A stretch of DNA of 64,000 nt. Origin: Sisyra terminalis. Taxonomy: Eukaryota > Arthropoda > Insecta > Neuroptera > Sisyridae. The notes beneath the pieces were generated by a model. The model searched no databases. It worked only from the letters and a program-made list of their open reading frames with translations, and was not told the origin of the DNA. The stretch covers positions 32,031,482 to 32,095,481 of the forward strand of contig OY292274.1 in NCBI GenBank assembly GCA_958496175.1, read 5' to 3'. Of this stretch, positions 59,333-64,000 are shown in pieces. How positions within the stretch are numbered: the stretch's first letter is position 1; every line of letters begins with the position of its first letter. The position numbers and the translations under genes are program-made.

Positions 59333-62300
59333 TAAATATTGTCTACACTTAATTATTTTTGTATACGATTTTTTATGGGAACTTATCTGTTGTGTAAAAA
59401 TCTAATTCGATGTATTTAAATATGAAAGGCCTCAAATTATAATTTTTAAGGTTAACGGCGTTATGTTTTTCAATATTACAAAGTTAAGAAAACATGAAAA
59501 ATTATGTGTAGGTCGGTGAAACAAAGAGCTCAAAAACGCTTACCCAATATTTTGAAAATAACCAAAACAAAAAGTTTTTATTTGAAACAGTTGATTTACT
59601 GATCTTCATTGGAATCAGAAAATACTGTACGAGGAAAATAATTTATCTTGATTATTTGATTTAACTGAAGTATTTTGTTTGAAATTTCTGTGGTAAATAA
59701 AGAGGAATGTTTTGAAAACGTCACCATATTCTAGTTTATGCGAATAAAACATTTGGCTTCATCAGAATTTCATTCTATTTAATAATTTTCGTCCATTTAA
59801 TAATTATTATCATTTTTTTTTTGTCTATGTATTCTTTTAACTCAAGAACTCTTTTGTTTTTTGGCAGCATTTGTATAATATTTAGATACTATCTATTCTG
59901 CTGCTTATAATAAGATGCATCATTACAAACATTTTTTAAGAGAGTACTCCCTTAAAAAATCGTTTTTTTCTGCATTACATAAATTGCTTCCTTAACATTT
60001 CTAGAATATGATGGTAGAGAGAATTTTTAAAATTGTAAGTCTATATAAAGATCCAGTCATTACAAACATACAGAGATCATTATAATTTTAACCGTACTTG
60101 AACTCTTAAACGCGTTTTTCTCAAAACTGTGTTTTTCTTCAAACTTTTCTCTATCATATCTCGAGAACGATTTGAACGACTGACTTCCAATTCATAGGGT
60201 AGACTGAGCATATGTAGATGCACTGAATGAACTAAAATCGTTGAAAAATTCCGAATATTTCTGTTTTTTGACGAATTATAACAAAAGAAATTGCGGAATT
60301 GCAGTTTCTTCTTTATAAATTTGCCAAAAATCCAATTTTGTTCCATTTTATATCAATTTTAGTTCATTCCATGCTTTTAAGCTTACAGATGAGAAATGCA
60401 TTTTCATGCAGTTGCTAGTCGCTGGTTTTTAGTGAAAAATGTGGTCGCGTGACTAAAATGTGCGCCATTTGAAAAAAGTAGCGATAAAGGTAAATTTAGT
60501 TTAGCTTTTTCGCCGGATTTAGTCGTCACACGGGAGAACTTCCTCAAGGCACTCTATGTACCAACAATCTACGTATACCTATATGACCAAAGGACGAAAA
60601 TATAGTTTATAAAATCTTGGGGAGTATTGGATGAACCTTAAATAATTATTTTAAAAACATTCCGTAAATTTATAAATTGTTCGATCAATGTATGTAGATA
60701 CTATTTAAGCTTACCTAATGTGTTAAAGTTTTGTTTTTGAAAAATGAGCAGTTTTTAAATCTAATAGGTATAATATAATCTAAGTTTTAAATCAAATCAA
60801 AAATTTGGAAATTTTTGGCAGCTTATATAAATAGCCCCGTGGGAATCTGATAATGTTGGTATATAATGGAAATTTATTTTGTAGTAATATGTTGATTATA
60901 TGAATTTCTTTTTGTTCAAAAATAAGCAGTTAATTGTATTTGAATGATATGAAAACTTTTATATATTAACTTAAGTATATTGCGAGTGAATTCGTCAATT
61001 AGATATATTTTTTACTACTCCTAATTTTACCAATAGGTTTCTTAAAAATCTTTTAAATTTGAAATTCGTTTTTAAAAGTTAATATTAAAATAGAATAAAA
61101 AAATATACTTGAGAAAGATCTCGAACAGTTTTACTATTATTACTACTTATATACCTTAATTCTATACCTAAACCTATATCATATACAAGTGCAAATGCGA
61201 AAAAAAGTAATGAAAAATTGCAGTTTAACTTGATTGTACAATTATATACTTTTGAAAATACGACATGAAAAATTTTATTCCCTGTTAATTAATATCATGA
61301 TGTTAAACCAAATTTGGATAAAGGTAAAATCATAATTTTTATTTTGCAAAAATTGTATTCAAGTTAAATTTTTAAGTGCACGGTTACATAATTAATTAAT
61401 TCATAATTTGTAACATTTTTAATCATATACATGACTTTTTAATTAATGTATTAAATTTATACATTTTTCATAAAGTTACTAATGTTAAGTACATATTTTA
61501 CAACTATTGATAAACATTATTTTCAATCTTAAAAAGTTTTTTTTTTATTCGACAAATGATTGACAAAGAAAACAATCGTTCTGGTAAATGTAAAAAAAAT
61601 CATGCAAACTAACTCCAGTTCACGTTCACCCCTTTATACTAAATACTTTTGGTTTTGTTTCCCCTATACTATAGAGGCAATGATGTGACTGCATAGTCAT
61701 TACTTGAGGTGTTTTCTCTAGGTTTGTAGAACACCAGGTCAATGCACGATTCGGGTGGGTTTTTATAGGGCGGAAAAACGTTACCTCCTAACTCTTTCAT
61801 GCAATCGTAATATTGCCATGGTTAATAATAATAGCTCCCTCCACATCCGCCCACAGTCGTTTCTTGTAAATTATGATTTAGAGTAACTAATGCATCAAAA
61901 TTGTGTAGTCAATAAAATCGTTATCGGATTAGAATATTCTTTGAAATTCAATTATTTTTTTTTCAAAGATTCAAAGACTTATTAACCTATAAATTACGGT
62001 GTTAATGATAAATGAGATTTAGTTGGCAAGAAAACTCTTTTACTAAAAATATAATAAGCCTCTGGCACTTTTCAAATACACATTCTGACAGAGTGTTGTA
62101 ATTATTAAAGTTAAGTTAAAGTTTGATCTTTTGAGATTTATTATTGTCCTACAGCTAGAAGAAATGAAGTAGAAGCATATTTATACAGAAAAGAAACTTT
62201 TGTAAAATTAATAAATTATCTTTTGAATCAATTAAAATAATTGTTTTCACTATATACTAACTTCATTGAGATTATTGTGGTTTGCTTTTTGTTTTGATAA

Positions 62301-64000
62301 TAATAGTGAAACTATTTTCAAAAAACTATTTATTAAAACAGTTTGATATGATAACTATATAACTTTATTGTACCCGGTTTTACATTTCAACAGTAGGTAC
62401 CTGGAGACGGCTTAATAGGTTTCAGGATAAAGACTAATTTAATAATGATGACTAAAAATTAAAACATAATTCATTAGCTCATAGCTTACAAACAAATGTA
62501 GAAATATTAATGTTAATATTTAATGTAAAATTCATAATTTCCCTATGTATTTGTCTATACCTACCTATTAATATTTTCGAAGTTATGAATAATTTTATTA
62601 AGATCCAAACTTCAAATAATTACTCTATTAATGCCTTGTACTCGAAGAGTATCCAATACAGTAATTTATTAGTCGTAAGACCTTTTTACCCTTATGTAAA
62701 CCCTTATGAATAATCTAGTCCTTGCTGCACATCATTTAAAAATCATCAATAAAAGTCCTTTGATTTAAGAAAACATGTATTTTGTTAGTTTCAAAGACAA
62801 TAGTAATCAATATCAGCTTCATAATTTCTCCTTATTAGAATAAATATATTATTAAAAATGTTTTACTTGGGTTCCGACTGAAGTTCGAAGACTTGAGGTT
62901 CGTAAGATACATGCTTACATAGTGAGTTAGTACATATCTATATATCAAAAAAATAGTATGACAGCGTACCTTTTTTATTTTTTTCAACCCCCGGAATCCT
63001 AAGGAAATCAAGCACAATTTCAAGGACCCCCTTAGTAAACAAAAAAAAAATGGGTTCATTTGTTTTAGTACTACAAATACAATAAAAAAAATTCTTAAAA
63101 AATAAGATGAAAATAGATGAGATAGCGGGCCTGCATACATATAGATACTCGTTGACCTTGGGTTAAGAAATACTGCCTTAGAGATTCAGGGACCCTCAAA
63201 ATGATTTTTACTATAATTATAATCAATAACTATCTATGCCAAAATCTAACAACCAAAAATTAGTTGAGAAGGTAATACTGTTTGCATAAGTTAAAATGAT
63301 AACTCCTAATTCAGAGATGAGTATTGATATTATTATTTTGCTAGTAGTTAATTATTGAATGATTAGCTAAAGTAATTTTTTATTTTAAAAATATTATAAT
63401 TAACCAACTCAAGCAATGGAAATTAGTAAGATAAGGAAAATTCTTAGAATGTTCAGATTTCACCATACATATTGAACAACATCAACTGTTTAAATAATCT
63501 GATTATACATTTGTGATTAAATACACATTGAAAGATTAAAATTTACAGCAAAGATCAAAAACCTCATTACTAGTATGAACTTTCAGGAACTCAATTGAAT
63601 TTTCACAACGAAAATGCAACGTGCGATCAATAACGTGACGTGATACATACATATGATGAATGAAAAATATTCTACAAAGAAAATAAGAAGATACGTTCCT
63701 TTCCGTGAGAAGATAAATTGTTTACATTTACATGAATAACTTGCAATTTTTAAATCAAATCCGTACAACTTTTATAAAATGATCAAATGCTACTAACGAT
63801 ATGAGATAAAATCATAGTTAGTATGCTACTCATTAAGAATAAGTATTTTATAAATCAGTATTTTAATACTTAAATGGAATCTGAATATTCTATGCAAATG
63901 TTTTGGTCGCAATATGTTAGAGCTAGTTGAATAAACTTAAAATACCTATTACATTAAATCAACATTGAGATTCTGGTCTTATTAATATTTTTGTTGTGAA
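59333..64000. other. AT-rich gene-poor DNA to window end
   Basis: 60100-60560 holds a repeat-like block with 'atatctcgagaacgatttga' phrases. 61615-61870 is GC-richer with an odd mix of short palindromic pieces; one minus frame is open, but no protein is recognised. A decayed hAT-like pair lies at 62850-63170. ORFs at 60080-60346, 62510-62713 and 63583-63768 have no domain support. Confidence 0.45.
62980..63170. mobile_element. hAT-like remnant
   Basis: Inverted, the right part reads CAGTATTTCTTAACCCAAGG, a hAT-type terminus, and the interior has 'aaggacccccttagtaaac' as in hAT-derived repeats. The left end is uncertain. Confidence 0.35.

Noticed and set aside
60080..60346. 88-codon minus-strand ORF
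   Set aside because: It lies in a repeat-like block with 'tatctcgagaacgatttga' phrases and has no recognisable domain.

Overview
This is nuclear DNA of an AT-rich insect. The support is the gene set: an insect-type secreted serpin with short 58-61 bp introns, a vertebrate-like cryptochrome (CRY2, absent from Drosophila), an RNF168-type E3 ligase and a secreted I29 cysteine-protease inhibitor. Insect-style Helitrons, mariner and hAT relics, MITEs and a tRNA-derived SINE agree. Order cannot be fixed from the window; a non-brachyceran insect (for example beetle, bug, lacewing or moth) fits. There is no sign of prokaryotic or plasmid DNA.

Layout. 1.8-7.7 kb, + strand: a serpin with three shared exons and two mutually exclusive last exons, each carrying a complete reactive-centre loop; a Helitron lies between them. 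10.0-11.8 kb, - strand: a three-exon RNF168-like gene, convergent with the serpin. 12-18.9 kb: transposon-dense (fold-back element, a composite Helitron with pol III-type tRNA-like modules, MITEs). 19.0-19.4 kb, - strand: a two-exon I29 propeptide-like inhibitor. 20-27 kb: gene-poor, with a TIR element, a TA-centred palindrome and a hAT relic. 27.6-46.8 kb, + strand: cry2, with a promoter-like segment, a 13.2-kb first coding intron and seven further exons, followed by a His/Gln-rich exon that is phase-compatible as an alternative last exon. 47-64 kb: no convincing complete gene; hAT, mariner, Penelope-like and SINE relics, a near-perfect 68-bp inverted repeat, and one possible isolated exon.

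The genes are not one pathway. Two are protease inhibitors (serine and cysteine classes), one is a DNA-damage chromatin ubiquitin ligase and one is a circadian repressor. What they share is variation at protein C-termini: the serpin changes its inhibitory loop and CRY2 probably changes its tail by choice of terminal exon. Exon borders were set from GT/AG sites and reading phase read by eye; no alignments or searches were run.
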